Origin: an uncultured Christensenella sp.
Lineage (GTDB): Bacteria > Bacillota > Clostridia > Christensenellales > UBA3700
Assembly: GCA_910584635.1 (NCBI GenBank)
Contig: CAJUBA010000002.1
Location: forward strand, 115,783-179,782
Reading direction: 5' to 3'
Length of the DNA: 64,000 bases
Position numbers and translations under genes: made by a program. Numbering within the stretch: position 1 is the first letter of the stretch; every line of letters starts with the position of its first letter. Positions 1-8,804 of this stretch are shown one piece after another. The notes beneath the pieces are model-generated. The model was not told the DNA's origin and did not search any database. It saw nothing but the letters and a program-made list of their open reading frames with translations.

Positions 1-925
1 CCTGCGCTCCGCCGAGACCTACTCTGAATCCCGTAACTACTTCGTCGAATATGAACAGCGCGCCGTATTTATGAGCAAGTTTCAACGCCTCTTCATTATA
101 ATTGAGCGATACCGGACGGGTACCCGATTCGGGTCCTACCGGCTCTACGATAACCGCAGCCGTGCCGCCCTTTCTCTTATTTGCTTTGAGGTAATCTTCG
201 AGCATTTGGAGATTGTTGGGCATAACTTCGTCAACAACGCTGAATATCGTGTTGGGTATACCGAAAGATTCGAGATACTGCCTTGTTCCCGGAACTTTAA
301 GTCCGTATACCATCTGATCCGACCAGCCGTGATAAGCGCCGCCGATCTTTATGATTCTCTTGTTTTTAGTTTGACATCTCGCGATACGCAAAGCCGCCAT
401 TACGGATTCCGTACCCGAACCCAACATTCTGAACATTTCCACGTTGGGCATGTGTTTGTTGATTTCTTTTGCGATAAGAAGTTCCGCTTCGTGGAAAAGT
501 CCCGTTACAGGTCCGCATTCCTTGATAAGTTTGATTGCTTCGTCCTGTACGTCCTGATAGTTGCTTCCCAAAATAGTCGGACCGCCCGCTTGCAAGAAGT
601 CGATGTACTTGTTGCCGTCGAGGTCTTCGAGATAAGCGCCTTCCGCCTTTACCATACACATCGGGAAGGGCTTGTTAAACGCCAGGTTGTGCTGAACGCC
701 GCCCGGTATATACTTCTTCGCTTCGGTGGTAATTTCTTTTGATTTAGCGCATTTTACGTCGTAATAATCTTCGCAGATGCTTTTGTATGTTTCTTTCGGA
801 ACGGAATAAATATTTTCGTCCGTAAGTTGTTTAAGACTTTCGTTAATTTCTTTTGCGCTTGGCCAACGTGTAATACCGTAGCCTGCTTCCGCCTTGCCGG
901 GCAGTTCTTTGTAAGTTACTTTCAT
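1..925 (-). CDS. Class III aminotransferase, glutamate-1-semialdehyde aminomutase-like (C-terminal part beyond window)
   Basis: The first 308 codons of a PLP-dependent fold-type I enzyme are visible; the C-terminal part, including the expected PLP lysine, lies beyond base 1. Seen: IPGGVQHN at residues 73-80, the phosphate-binding GSGTES at 169-174, AYHGWSDQM at 197-205, and FDEVVTGFR at 293-301, whose aspartate should hold the pyridine nitrogen. This set is typical of the HemL/GSA-aminomutase branch of class III aminotransferases. There is an N-terminal extension of about 55 residues compared with ordinary HemL, and no other haem gene nearby, so the true substrate may be another amino-sugar or aminoketone rather than glutamate semialdehyde. 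Start fixed by an AAGGAGGC ribosome site at 931-938. A divergent M28 peptidase gene follows. Confidence 0.85.
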   Translation of the reverse strand, partial: MKVTYKELPGKAEAGYGITRWPSAKEINESLKQLTDENIYSVPKETYKSICEDYYDVKCAKSKEITTEAKKYIPGGVQHNLAFNKPFPMCMVKAEGAYLEDLDGNKYIDFLQAGGPTILGSNYQDVQDEAIKLIKECGPVTGLFHEAELLIAKEINKHMPNVEMFRMLGSGTESVMAALRIARCQTKNKRIIKIGGAYHGWSDQMVYGLKVPGTRQYLESFGIPNTIFSVVDEVMPNNLQMLEDYLKANKRKGGTAAVIVEPVGPESGTRPVSLNYNEEALKLAHKYGALFIFDEVVTGFRVGLGGAQ

Positions 926-976
926 ATTTTGCCTCCTTAATACTCTAACTTTAACGTCGTAAAGTTTAACATCTAA

Positions 977-1011
977 ATTTTACCATACTTAATTGATTAT
1001 TGTCAATAATC
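977..1011 (-). promoter_or_regulatory. Promoter of the aminotransferase with overlapping palindromic operator candidate
   Basis: On the minus strand TTGACA (1006-1001) and TAAAAT (982-977) are separated by 18 nt. A palindrome GATTATTG-T-CAATAATC covers 995-1011 and overlaps the -35 box, as expected for a repressor site. The promoter match is seen; operator function is inferred. Confidence 0.5.
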
Positions 1012-1137
1012 TTTTTTCGCATACGCCTCATATTTTATATAGAATTTACCAAACAATCTATTATTTTAATTGACACTGGTCAAGAAAAAATACAATAATT
1101 TACAAACTCAGTTTTTTTGTGAATTAAAAGGTTTTTG

Positions 1138-1167
1138 TTGTAATTGCTCCCGAATATATGTTATAAT
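1138..1167 (+). promoter_or_regulatory. Promoter of the M28 peptidase gene
   Basis: TTGTAA (1138-1143), an 18-nt spacer and a perfect TATAAT (1162-1167) lie 30 nt upstream of the ATG; the ribosome site AAAAGGGG follows at about 1182-1189. Confidence 0.6.
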
Positions 1168-1196
1168 GGACACAATATACGAAAAGGGGTTTATTC

Positions 1197-2495
1197 ATGG
1201 AAAATACCGAATACAAAAACGGCAAGAAAATCTACGACCTCGTAAAAGAAGTCATAGACGTTACCGGTCCGAGATTACCGGGTAGCGAAGAAGAAAAGAC
1301 GGGCGCAAAAATCATCGCCGATCAAATGCAAAGAGAACTGAACGTCGCCCCCAAAACCGAAAAGTTCAAGACTCCGCGCCACGCCTGCATCAGCGCTATA
1401 CCGTGGCTGGGATGGGCAAGTTTCGCTTGCTTCTGCCTATTCTATCTTTCTCCGATAGCAAGTCTTGTAGGCACTTTGTTTTTACTCTTCTTTGCGCTGA
1501 CTCACATCTTCTATTACAGTCATCTTCTCGATCCTCTTTTCAAAAAAGACGAATCGCAAAACGTATACGCGGTAATACCGCCCAAATCGGGCAACGCCAA
1601 ATACAATATTATGCTGAGCGCGCATATTGACAGCAGTTGGTGCTGGTTGCACTCGCTCAACAATCCCAACACTATGATAATAAAGACGGCGATTGGCGTA
1701 GTCAGCGTTATCATACTTATGGGCATTTCAATCATAACTTTGATATTGCAAGCAAAAGCGGGACTTTCCGTTTCGTTTATGTCGCTCAAAGACGTATTCG
1801 CAAATCTTTCCGGCGCCGACAAAAGCGGAATAAATATCGCGGTGTTGACGTTCTACTGTCTGCCCCTTCTCTGCTTGCCGGGATTCTATTTCCTCACGCA
1901 GTATATGTCGTATAGCAAAGAAAAAGCCGCTCCCGGCGCAATGGATAACCTTAGCGGCGTCGCTACTGCGATAGAAGTCGCGAAGTATTACGCGGAAAGC
2001 GACGGCGACGTAGCGAAAGACGCGCAGTTTATCGTAGTCGGAACGGGCGCGGAAGAAAGCGGTCTTATAGGAGCGCTCGACTTTGTAAAACAGCATAAGA
2101 ACGATAAAACTTTGCTCAACGACGATACTTACGTTTTGAACCTCGATTCGTTCAGAGATATGGATAACTTCAACGTAGTATGCAAAGATACCTTGCAATT
2201 CGTACCTTTCGACAAGGAACTTATCGCGCTTTCCAAACAAGCGATAGACAATTGCAATATCCAATCGCATCTAATTGAAAATCCGGTAGGCGGAAGCGAT
2301 TCCACCGCGTTTGCGAGAGCGGGATTCAAAACCGTTACCATAAACGCTCAAGACCCCCGTCCGACGGATTACTACCACACGACCAAAGACGGTCTTGACA
2401 ACCTCAGAATCGACACGCTCGAAAAAGGATACGAAGTGGTAAAAGAACTCATAAGGCTTATCGACGAAAAGTACGTCGACAAAAAAGAAAACTGA
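1197..2495 (+). CDS. Membrane-associated M28 family zinc aminopeptidase
   Basis: A 432-residue metallopeptidase. The five M28 zinc-ligand positions can all be found: H143 (in SAHIDSS), D250 (PGAMDNLSG), E287 with catalytic E286 (GTGAEESG), D317 (LNLDSF) and H394 (DYYHTTKD). Unlike most M28 enzymes it has hydrophobic segments inserted: a hairpin at about 66-108 before the catalytic core, and two more at about 163-188 and 211-235 between the first and second ligands. It is therefore probably an integral membrane enzyme rather than a secreted one; which side the active site faces cannot be read from the sequence. No cleavable signal peptide. The gene stands alone, with its own promoter and a strong terminator. 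Likely role: trimming short peptides. Confidence 0.85.
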   Translation: MENTEYKNGKKIYDLVKEVIDVTGPRLPGSEEEKTGAKIIADQMQRELNVAPKTEKFKTPRHACISAIPWLGWASFACFCLFYLSPIASLVGTLFLLFFALTHIFYYSHLLDPLFKKDESQNVYAVIPPKSGNAKYNIMLSAHIDSSWCWLHSLNNPNTMIIKTAIGVVSVIILMGISIITLILQAKAGLSVSFMSLKDVFANLSGADKSGINIAVLTFYCLPLLCLPGFYFLTQYMSYSKEKAAPGAMDNLSGVATAIEVAKYYAESDGDVAKDAQFIVVGTGAEESGLIGALDFVKQHKNDKTLLNDDTYVLNLDSFRDMDNFNVVCKDTLQFVPFDKELIALSKQAIDNCNIQSHLIENPVGGSDSTAFARAGFKTVTINAQDPRPTDYYHTTKDGLDNLRIDTLEKGYEVVKELIRLIDEKYVDKKEN

Positions 2496-2512
2496 TTATA
2501 AAGTTAAACTTT

Positions 2513-2540
2513 CGAGCGGGCGCAATGCCCGCTCGTTTTT
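2513..2540 (+). terminator. Rho-independent terminator after the M28 peptidase gene
   Basis: A perfect 9-bp stem CGAGCGGGC / GCCCGCTCG with loop GCAAT, followed by TTTTT, starts 18 nt after the stop codon. Confidence 0.9.
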
Positions 2541-2585
2541 ATTTGCGAATATATTCGTACTTATTGTTACGGATTATTTATTACA

Positions 2586-2793
2586 TTAGATATTTCGACT
2601 ACGCTTACGCTTCGCTCAATATGACGGATAAAAAGGCATTTCTCACTACTCTCAATATGACGGGAGAGTTAACAAAGTCCGTCTTCTCTCCCGTCATTCT
2701 GAGCGTAGTCGAAGAATCTAGTCTAAATAAAAAATCCGTATAAATAAAGTCCGAACGAAATCGGAGCGGAGTGTAGATTTCGCGTTTGGTCGG
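2586..2793. repeat. Composite dispersed repeat block, left of the LRR lipoprotein gene
   Basis: Holds two repeat types. Type H (core CTCAATATGACGG preceded by ATATTTCGACT) is at 2586-2627, a partial copy at about 2650-2666, and an inverted copy at about 2686-2722. Type A, a 45-bp unit beginning GTCCGA and ending TTTGGTCGG, is at 2749-2793 and stops exactly at the first base of the LRR gene's stop codon (2794). The type A unit matches the inverted unit at 4812-4856 at 42 of 45 positions by hand alignment. No reading frame of note. Confidence 0.85.
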
Positions 2794-4434
2794 TTATTTA
2801 TTATATCCCCATACCACGGGTCTATTGCTAGAGTTCCAATAATTACTCCATCCGCTCGGCAGACTTGCCGCTTCACAATATATTGTTAAACTGCTACAAC
2901 TTGAGAATGCATTAGAGCCTATGCTAGTTACACTGCTCGGTATCTCTATGCGTGTCAAACCGCTACAATATCTAAATGCATAGTCTCCGATACTCGTTAC
3001 GCCGCTCGGTATCTCTATGCGTGTTAAACTGTTACAGTTATAGAATGCATAGGAGTCTATGCTTGTTACGTAATTAGGTATTACACTATTTTTACAACCT
3101 AATATCAAAGTGTTTGTTTCTTTTTCAATGATACAATTACCGTCACTCTTATAACATGCATTATTAGCGTCTACGGTTATGCTTATCAAACTACTACATC
3201 CTGAGAATGCCCCTTCGCCTATGCTCGTTACTCCGCTCTGGATCTCTATGCGTGTCAAACTGCTGCAACCTGAAAATTGATATTTTCCTATGCTAGTCAC
3301 GCCGTTAGGCAAAACGATACTCTTAATATCTTTATCTCCGGTAAATACGTTTCCTATGGATACCACTTCTTTGCCGTCTATTGCATTAGGTATTACTACG
3401 TCTACGCTATTTCCTTTATAATTCATCAAATATACTTTATCATTTTGTACAACATAATTATAATTATCATCCGTTTGGATTTTCAAATTCCAAATTGTGT
3501 TTTCGCTACCAAATTTTAGATAATTTTCGTCTCTAATCTCAAAGTCCACGCTTTCTATTCCAAGTTTATTGTAATATGGTGTTACAACCATGATACTATG
3601 TAAAGAAATTTCTTTCTCGTTTACAGAAACTCTAATTGCATTTGAGACAGGACAAAGAGCTATACCAAAATAAGGGGTAGGTTGAAGTTTTTGTGTGTAA
3701 TACTGAGAACTATTGTTTGTTAACTTATGATCTTCTAGAGTGTTGTTTAGGAATTTATAAGCATTTTCTGCATTTGCTGAGTATTCGTTTTCTGTTTGAG
3801 GAATCACAAATATTTCAGAAATTGCTGTGTTTTGGTAAGTTAGTTTAGCATATTCAGAAGGATCTTCATTTTTTTCGATAAATTCAAAGAATTTCGAGAT
3901 GTTAATAACCGCATCAGTTGAAACAGTATAGATTTTATTTTCACCATTTCGTGAAGTGTTGTAAAGTGCGGTCATGCGATTCCCCTCTAATGTATAACCA
4001 ATAGTTTCAGTATTTTCTGCGGTTGCTTTAATACCTATTCCTATAACAATCTCTTCTTTATAAGTCTCATCAAGATAATCGGTCAGGATTTTCTTTTGTT
4101 TGTCGGTCATTTCGGCGATTGTGGAAGGATATTTTACTTCAGGCTTTTCTTCTCCGATATCCGAGTTATTGCCGCCGTTTTCTATTTCGTCCGTATCAGA
4201 ATCTCCGCTACCTATATTTCCTGAGCCTGTATCGCCGCTCGGAAATGAAGGATTTTGCGTTTGGTCATCGCTATCTCCCATTTGATTATCTCCGCTAAAG
4301 ATTTGATTGCCGTTTTGCCCATTATCTCCGCTAGGACTTCCTTGATTTTGAGTCGGCGCGCAAGCAACGCCTACGCACAAAATTACCGCTAAAATCAATA
4401 TGACTGTTAATGCAAATAAATACTTTCTATTCAT
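2794..4434 (-). CDS. BspA-type leucine-rich repeat surface lipoprotein
   Basis: A 546-residue lipoprotein. Signal peptide with a lipobox ending VGVAC, so the mature chain starts at Cys25. A low-complexity linker rich in G, N, D, S and P follows (about 26-100), then a globular region without recognisable family (about 100-340), then LRR_5 repeats (about 350-530) with the pattern SLTRIEIPSGVTSIGDYAF, nearly identical from unit to unit. LRR_5 proteins of this kind act as adhesins in other gut and oral bacteria; the ligand here is unknown. The DNA looks more A+T-rich than the flanking genes, and the gene lies between inverted copies of a dispersed repeat, so lateral gain is plausible. Ribosome site AAGGAG just upstream of 4434. 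Confidence 0.85.
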   Translation of the reverse strand: MNRKYLFALTVILILAVILCVGVACAPTQNQGSPSGDNGQNGNQIFSGDNQMGDSDDQTQNPSFPSGDTGSGNIGSGDSDTDEIENGGNNSDIGEEKPEVKYPSTIAEMTDKQKKILTDYLDETYKEEIVIGIGIKATAENTETIGYTLEGNRMTALYNTSRNGENKIYTVSTDAVINISKFFEFIEKNEDPSEYAKLTYQNTAISEIFVIPQTENEYSANAENAYKFLNNTLEDHKLTNNSSQYYTQKLQPTPYFGIALCPVSNAIRVSVNEKEISLHSIMVVTPYYNKLGIESVDFEIRDENYLKFGSENTIWNLKIQTDDNYNYVVQNDKVYLMNYKGNSVDVVIPNAIDGKEVVSIGNVFTGDKDIKSIVLPNGVTSIGKYQFSGCSSLTRIEIQSGVTSIGEGAFSGCSSLISITVDANNACYKSDGNCIIEKETNTLILGCKNSVIPNYVTSIDSYAFYNCNSLTRIEIPSGVTSIGDYAFRYCSGLTRIEIPSSVTSIGSNAFSSCSSLTIYCEAASLPSGWSNYWNSSNRPVVWGYNK

Positions 4435-5047
4435 ACTATACTCCTTAAGCCGTATGATCTATGTACATTTTCTATTAAAATTATTAGAAGTATTTTGTCT
4501 ATTATTTATAGGTTGCTTATAATAAATATATTCCATATAATTACTAGATAAGATAAATGCTTGATATGCGTTGTAGCGAAAAATACGCGGAATTATATAT
4601 AAATAGACAAATATGTTCTAAAATAGTATTGTTTAGACAAAATTTAGCTATTTTTCGGACTTAAATAAGCATAAGCGGATTTTGCTTTATTACGCTCATA
4701 GTTTTTGTTAAAAAATATGGCGCTAAGAAAGCAAATCCGCTTGCGCTAAACCAACACTAACTTACTTATTTTTTATAATGTTTAGATTTCTCCACTTCGC
4801 TTACGCTTTACCCGACCAAACGCGAAATCTATACTACGCTCCGATTTCGGTCGGACTTAATTTTATACTGTTTTATATTAGACTAGATATTTCGACTTCG
4901 CTTCGCTACGCTCAATATGACGGGTAAGAAAGCATTTCTCTGTACTCTCAATATGACGGGAGAGAAAGCCTTTCCCCGTACTCTCAATATACCTATAAAT
5001 GCTTTACGCTATATTACTTATATGGCGAATTCCGCCCGCTTAAATAT
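4435..5047. other. Intergenic region with hairpin and dispersed repeats
   Basis: No gene is visible. An imperfect inverted repeat lies at 4674-4688 (AGCGGATTTTGCTTT) and 4728-4741. TAGACAAA-like short repeats occur near 4604 and 4634. A type A dispersed repeat (4812-4856) and type H repeats (4881-4923, partial at about 4943-4962) fill the right part. Confidence 0.7.
4812..4962. repeat. Composite dispersed repeat block, right of the LRR lipoprotein gene
   Basis: The type A unit at 4812-4856 is in the opposite orientation to the one at 2749-2793, so the two bracket the LRR gene as an inverted pair. A type H unit follows at 4881-4923 and a partial one at about 4943-4962. Confidence 0.85.
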
Positions 5048-5076
5048 TTGACAAGGTCTTTTATAAGTTATATACT
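5048..5076 (+). promoter_or_regulatory. Strong promoter of the decarboxylase gene
   Basis: TTGACA (5048-5053), exactly 17 nt, TATACT (5071-5076). The ribosome site GGAGA lies at 5095-5099, ahead of the ATG at 5109. Confidence 0.8.
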
Positions 5077-5108
5077 TTTAATATCAATACGTTCGGAGAA
5101 CAAAATCA

Positions 5109-6365
5109 ATGAAAAAAGTACCGTTTGTAACAAAAGAAAAGATTGAAGAAATCACAAAAAAATACCCCACTCCCTTCCACATCTACGACGAAAAAGGCAT
5201 AAGAGAAAATGCAAGACTGCTCAAAAAGGCTTTTGCTTGGAATAAAGGATTTAAGGAATACTTTGCGGTAAAAGCAACTCCCAACCCGTATATTTTACAG
5301 ATTCTCAAAGAAGAGGGCGCGGGCGCGGACTGTTCTTCGCTGACAGAACTCATGATGAGCGACAAAGTCGGCTTCAAAGGCAATGAAATAATGTTTTCGT
5401 CAAACGTTACTCCAAAAGAGGATTTCGCTCTCGCGGCAAAGTTGGGCGCTATAATAAATTTCGACGATCTCACGCATATTGACTACTACAAAGAAATCGC
5501 TCCTTTCCAAGAAACCATGTGTTGCAGATACAATCCGGGCGGAGATTTCACTCTCAACAACGAAATAATGGACACGCCGAAAGACGCTAAATACGGCATG
5601 ACCAAAGAACAGATAAAAATCGCTTACGCAAAACTAAGAGATTACGGCGTAAAGAGATTCGGCATACACGCGTTTTTGGCAAGCAATACCGTAGGCGTGG
5701 GATATTACCCTACTTTGGCTAAGATACTTTTCGAACTTGCGGTGGAAATCAAAAACGAACTGGGAATTTCCATTTCTTTCATAAACCTTTCGGGCGGCGT
5801 GGGCGTTCAGTACCGTCCCGATAAAGAGGGCAACGATATTCTCGCGATTGGCGAAGGTGTGAAAAAGGCGTTTGAAGAAACGCTCGTTCCCAACGGCTTG
5901 GGAGACGTGGCTATATTTACCGAACTCGGCAGATTTATGCTCGCTCCGTACGGCGCGCTTATAGCCAAAGTAATTCATAAAAAACATATTTGGAAAGAAT
6001 ACGTAGGACTTGACGCTTGCGCGGCAAATCTTATGCGACCGGCAATCTACGGCGCGTATCATCATATAACGGTACTAGGCAAAGAAAACGAACCGGCTAC
6101 TTATAAATGCGACGTAACGGGCGGACTGTGCGAAAACAACGATAAATTTGCCGTCGACAGAATGTTGCCGCAAATAGAAATCGGAGATTACGTAAATATC
6201 CACGACGCGGGCGCGCACGGATTTGCTATGGGATACAATTACAACGGAAAACTGCGTTCTGCCGAACTTCTTCTTCAAGAAGACGGCAACGTGAAACTTA
6301 TAAGACGCGCGGAAACTCCCGAAGACTACTTCGCTACTCTCGATTTTGACGGGTTGAATAAATAA
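5109..6365 (+). CDS. lysA: Diaminopimelate decarboxylase-like PLP enzyme
   Basis: A 418-residue fold-type III PLP-dependent decarboxylase. The N-terminal barrel carries YFAVKATPNP with the PLP lysine at K55. The glycine-rich phosphate-binding strand (LSGGVGVQYRP, about 226-236) and a C-terminal GGLCENNDKFA motif (about 344-354), which supplies the dimer-interface cysteine, are present. These match diaminopimelate decarboxylase, the last step of lysine synthesis (meso-diaminopimelate to lysine plus CO2). Other lysine genes are not adjacent, so a related ornithine/arginine or carboxy-polyamine decarboxylase cannot be excluded, but length and motifs favour LysA. Strong own promoter; a small membrane protein gene follows after 10 nt and is probably co-transcribed. 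Confidence 0.8.
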   Translation: MKKVPFVTKEKIEEITKKYPTPFHIYDEKGIRENARLLKKAFAWNKGFKEYFAVKATPNPYILQILKEEGAGADCSSLTELMMSDKVGFKGNEIMFSSNVTPKEDFALAAKLGAIINFDDLTHIDYYKEIAPFQETMCCRYNPGGDFTLNNEIMDTPKDAKYGMTKEQIKIAYAKLRDYGVKRFGIHAFLASNTVGVGYYPTLAKILFELAVEIKNELGISISFINLSGGVGVQYRPDKEGNDILAIGEGVKKAFEETLVPNGLGDVAIFTELGRFMLAPYGALIAKVIHKKHIWKEYVGLDACAANLMRPAIYGAYHHITVLGKENEPATYKCDVTGGLCENNDKFAVDRMLPQIEIGDYVNIHDAGAHGFAMGYNYNGKLRSAELLLQEDGNVKLIRRAETPEDYFATLDFDGLNK

Positions 6366-6375
6366 AGAGCGCAAA

Positions 6376-6870
6376 ATGAAAAAGACGAAGGAAAACAACG
6401 AAGTCGCAGAAAAAGACGACGGCAAAAAGAAGATATCCAAACTCAAAGTTCTTTCGATAATCTGGACTCTCCTGTCATTTTGCATTTATATCGCTTTAGA
6501 CGTAAACAAGATTTACAAAAACGGTTGGACGCCTGTCAATATAATCGTTACGGTATTTCTCGGATTGCAAATACTGCTGTTCATAGTATTTACCGCTTTG
6601 GGCGCTAAATCCAAAGAAGATGCAAAAATGCAGAAAACTACCCTCAAATGGGTAAAAAAGGCAAAGAAACTTACGCTCAAACTTACCACTTTCATTACTT
6701 CCGTACTTATGATAGTCAACGTCGAAAAAGTATCGTTTGCCGACGTAGTCGCAGTGATAGTAGCGGTGATCTCATTGCTGCTCGTGCTTTTCTCGGTGTA
6801 CAGAGCGATAAGAAAACAAATCAAAAAGAGTAAAAAAGCGCAAGCGAAAAAAGAAGCCAAAGAAAACTAA
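6376..6870 (+). CDS. Small membrane protein of unknown function
   Basis: A 164-residue protein that I do not recognise. A charged lysine/glutamate-rich N-terminus (1-22) is followed by four hydrophobic stretches, about 26-44, 55-75, 98-115 and 119-142, and a strongly basic C-terminal tail rich in K and A. The charged ends suggest both lie in the cytoplasm. It starts 10 nt after the decarboxylase stop codon and ends before a good terminator, so it is probably the second gene of that unit. Confidence 0.65.
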   Translation: MKKTKENNEVAEKDDGKKKISKLKVLSIIWTLLSFCIYIALDVNKIYKNGWTPVNIIVTVFLGLQILLFIVFTALGAKSKEDAKMQKTTLKWVKKAKKLTLKLTTFITSVLMIVNVEKVSFADVVAVIVAVISLLLVLFSVYRAIRKQIKKSKKAQAKKEAKEN

Positions 6871-6900
6871 AAATCAATCTATTGAATTAAAACCGAAATA

Positions 6901-6936
6901 ACGTCGCATATTGAGATAAAAATATGCGGCGTTTTA
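6901..6936 (+). terminator. Terminator of the decarboxylase operon
   Basis: Stem ACGTCGCATATT / AATATGCGGCGT (one G-U pair) with loop GAGATAAA, followed by TTTT. Confidence 0.8.
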
Positions 6937-6999
6937 ACGTAATCGAAACAGTTTCCCTCCTATAATACATATTTTCGCGCGCATATAAATATTTTTATC

Positions 7000-7028
7000 T
7001 TGATATTATTTGATTATTATGTTAGAAT
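7000..7028 (+). promoter_or_regulatory. Promoter of the DUF4380-HtrA unit
   Basis: TTGATA (7000-7005), 17 nt, TAGAAT (7023-7028), then ribosome site CAGGAG at 7039-7044 ahead of the ATG at 7053. Confidence 0.7.
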
Positions 7029-7052
7029 TTAATTATTCAGGAGTAAATTATT

Positions 7053-7901
7053 ATGGAATTCATCAACTATAAAACTTATGGAAAATGCGCAAAATTATCA
7101 AAGGGCGGTAAGACTATGCTCGTTACCGTCGACCTCGGACCGAGAGTTATCTTCTACGGCATGGATGGCGGAGAAAACATATTCTACGAAGACGAAAAGG
7201 ATTTGATAAACAAAGGCGGCGAGTTCTTTGATAAAAATCTTGCGGGAAAAGGTATATGGCATATATACGGCGGACACAGACTTTGGAAAAGTCCCGAATA
7301 TATCGACACGTATTATCCAGACAATTCCCCCGTCAATATCTTGGAAGAAGGCGACAGCGTAACTTTCATCAGCGAAACGGAAGCGACTACGGGAATAAAG
7401 AAAAGCATCAAAATCACTATGGACGAAGAGGGAAACGCGGTATTGGAACACAAATTCGCCAACTGTTCTCAGTCGGCTACTCCCCCGATAGCGCTTTGGG
7501 CATTGTCCGTAATGGATAAAGGCGCAGTCGCGAAAATTCCGTTGAGTACGGAAGATAAGGGGCTTCTTCCAAACAGAAATCTCGTACTGTGGAGTTATAC
7601 GGATTTGAAGGACGAACGCTTGACGTTGAAAAACGACAGCCTTGTTCTTACTCAAAAAAATATCGCCCAGGCTATCAAACTCGGCGCGTTTATAAAAGAC
7701 GAAGTCTGCGTGGATATAAAAGGCTTGAAATTTTCTATTGCGTTTGATACTCCCGAAGGCGACTACGCGGATTACTGCTGTAACGTAGAAACTTATACAA
7801 ACGATATAATGCTGGAAATCGAAACGCTCTCGCCTGTCAGAACTTTGCAAAAAGGCGAAAGCGCAGTACATACCGAAAAATGGAGATTGGAAAGACAGTA
7901 A
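7053..7901 (+). CDS. DUF4380-like protein with a galactose mutarotase-type fold
   Basis: A 282-residue soluble protein with no signal peptide. The pattern (LGPRVIFYGMDGGENIF near 28-44, then GIWHIYGGHRLWKSPE near 67-82) resembles the DUF4380 family, whose members are predicted to have the beta-sandwich of aldose 1-epimerases; the HIYGGHRLW segment is at the expected sugar-facing position. The reaction is not known. Its stop codon overlaps the ATG of the HtrA-like gene (TAATG), so the two are translationally coupled. Confidence 0.65.
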   Translation: MEFINYKTYGKCAKLSKGGKTMLVTVDLGPRVIFYGMDGGENIFYEDEKDLINKGGEFFDKNLAGKGIWHIYGGHRLWKSPEYIDTYYPDNSPVNILEEGDSVTFISETEATTGIKKSIKITMDEEGNAVLEHKFANCSQSATPPIALWALSVMDKGAVAKIPLSTEDKGLLPNRNLVLWSYTDLKDERLTLKNDSLVLTQKNIAQAIKLGAFIKDEVCVDIKGLKFSIAFDTPEGDYADYCCNVETYTNDIMLEIETLSPVRTLQKGESAVHTEKWRLERQ

Positions 7902-8782
7902 TGAAAAAAAAGATTTATACTACGGCGATAATTTTGATTGTCTGCGCATTGATTTTCGCAAGCGCGGGCTGTTTTATCAGAGACAGCGCTCGCGATAAAT
8001 ACTATATAGATATAGGACAGGTAGAAGATTCGAGAGTCGCAAGTATTGTCGCCAACAATACCGTAGCGTCTTGCGTAAGAATTAGCGCAGAATACAAAAG
8101 CATAGGACGCGTAAGCAAAAGCGCGGGATTCTTCGTTACTTCCGACGGATACGTAATCACGAACAGACACTGCGTTGTCAGATTTACAAACGGCGAAGAT
8201 TTGCCTTCTCAAAGCAACTCAAACGAATTGCCGATTCATGCTGATTACGTCGTTTCCGACATAAACGGCGAATCGTACAACGCGCGTTTGGTCGCTTACA
8301 GCAAGAGCGCGGATATAGCGCTTCTTAAGATCGTACCGAAGATATTAGATACCGTTGTAGGCATAACGAACGATTTCCAACCCGTCGTTTTCGACACCGA
8401 ATCCGAGCCTTACTACGGCGAACGTCTTTACACGTTCGGAAATCCCGAAGACATAGGTTTTATTTTTTCCGAACTTATGGTTGCTTCCCCGTCCGTTAAA
8501 CTTTCGGGCAACGACTCTCACGCTTCGATAGTTCTCGACGGCAATATCAATCACGGCAACAGCGGAGGACCGCTTATAAACAACCGCAGCAGCGTCGTGG
8601 GTTTGATTTTCGGTCGCATAGAAGGTAAGGCAACCAATCTTCCGGTAGATAGCGATTCAAAGACTTACGGCTTAGGATGCGCTATTCCTGCAAAAATAGT
8701 AACGGATTTTTTGGACGCTCAAAATATAGATTACGATACCTACACGCCGCCAACGGACGGCGGAGCAGCCGACGGCGAGTAA
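7901..8782 (+). CDS. HtrA/DegP-type trypsin-like serine protease lipoprotein
   Basis: A 293-residue extracytoplasmic protease. The start is set at the ATG overlapping the previous stop codon; an upstream in-frame ATG would add seven residues before the signal peptide. Lipobox FASAGC with lipid Cys24. The catalytic triad is complete: H90 (ITNRHC), D138 (SADIALL) and S221 (HGNSGGP). There is no PDZ domain, unlike classic DegP or HtrA, and the protein ends in a short proline/glycine-rich tail. It probably degrades or processes proteins at the outer face of the membrane. RadC follows after 22 nt. Confidence 0.85.
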   Translation: MKKKIYTTAIILIVCALIFASAGCFIRDSARDKYYIDIGQVEDSRVASIVANNTVASCVRISAEYKSIGRVSKSAGFFVTSDGYVITNRHCVVRFTNGEDLPSQSNSNELPIHADYVVSDINGESYNARLVAYSKSADIALLKIVPKILDTVVGITNDFQPVVFDTESEPYYGERLYTFGNPEDIGFIFSELMVASPSVKLSGNDSHASIVLDGNINHGNSGGPLINNRSSVVGLIFGRIEGKATNLPVDSDSKTYGLGCAIPAKIVTDFLDAQNIDYDTYTPPTDGGAADGE

Positions 8783-8804
8783 AGGTTGAGGAGTTTTACG
8801 AAAG

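Noticed and set aside
71..742. Plus-strand 223-codon frame at the left edge
   Set aside because: Antisense to the class III aminotransferase, whose motifs are clear on the minus strand.
2840..3310. Regularly spaced near-identical DNA units that could suggest a CRISPR array
   Set aside because: They encode the LRR_5 repeats in frame and have no unique spacers of constant length.
7098..7871. Minus-strand 257-codon frame
   Set aside because: Antisense to the DUF4380-like gene; composition is that of a shadow frame.
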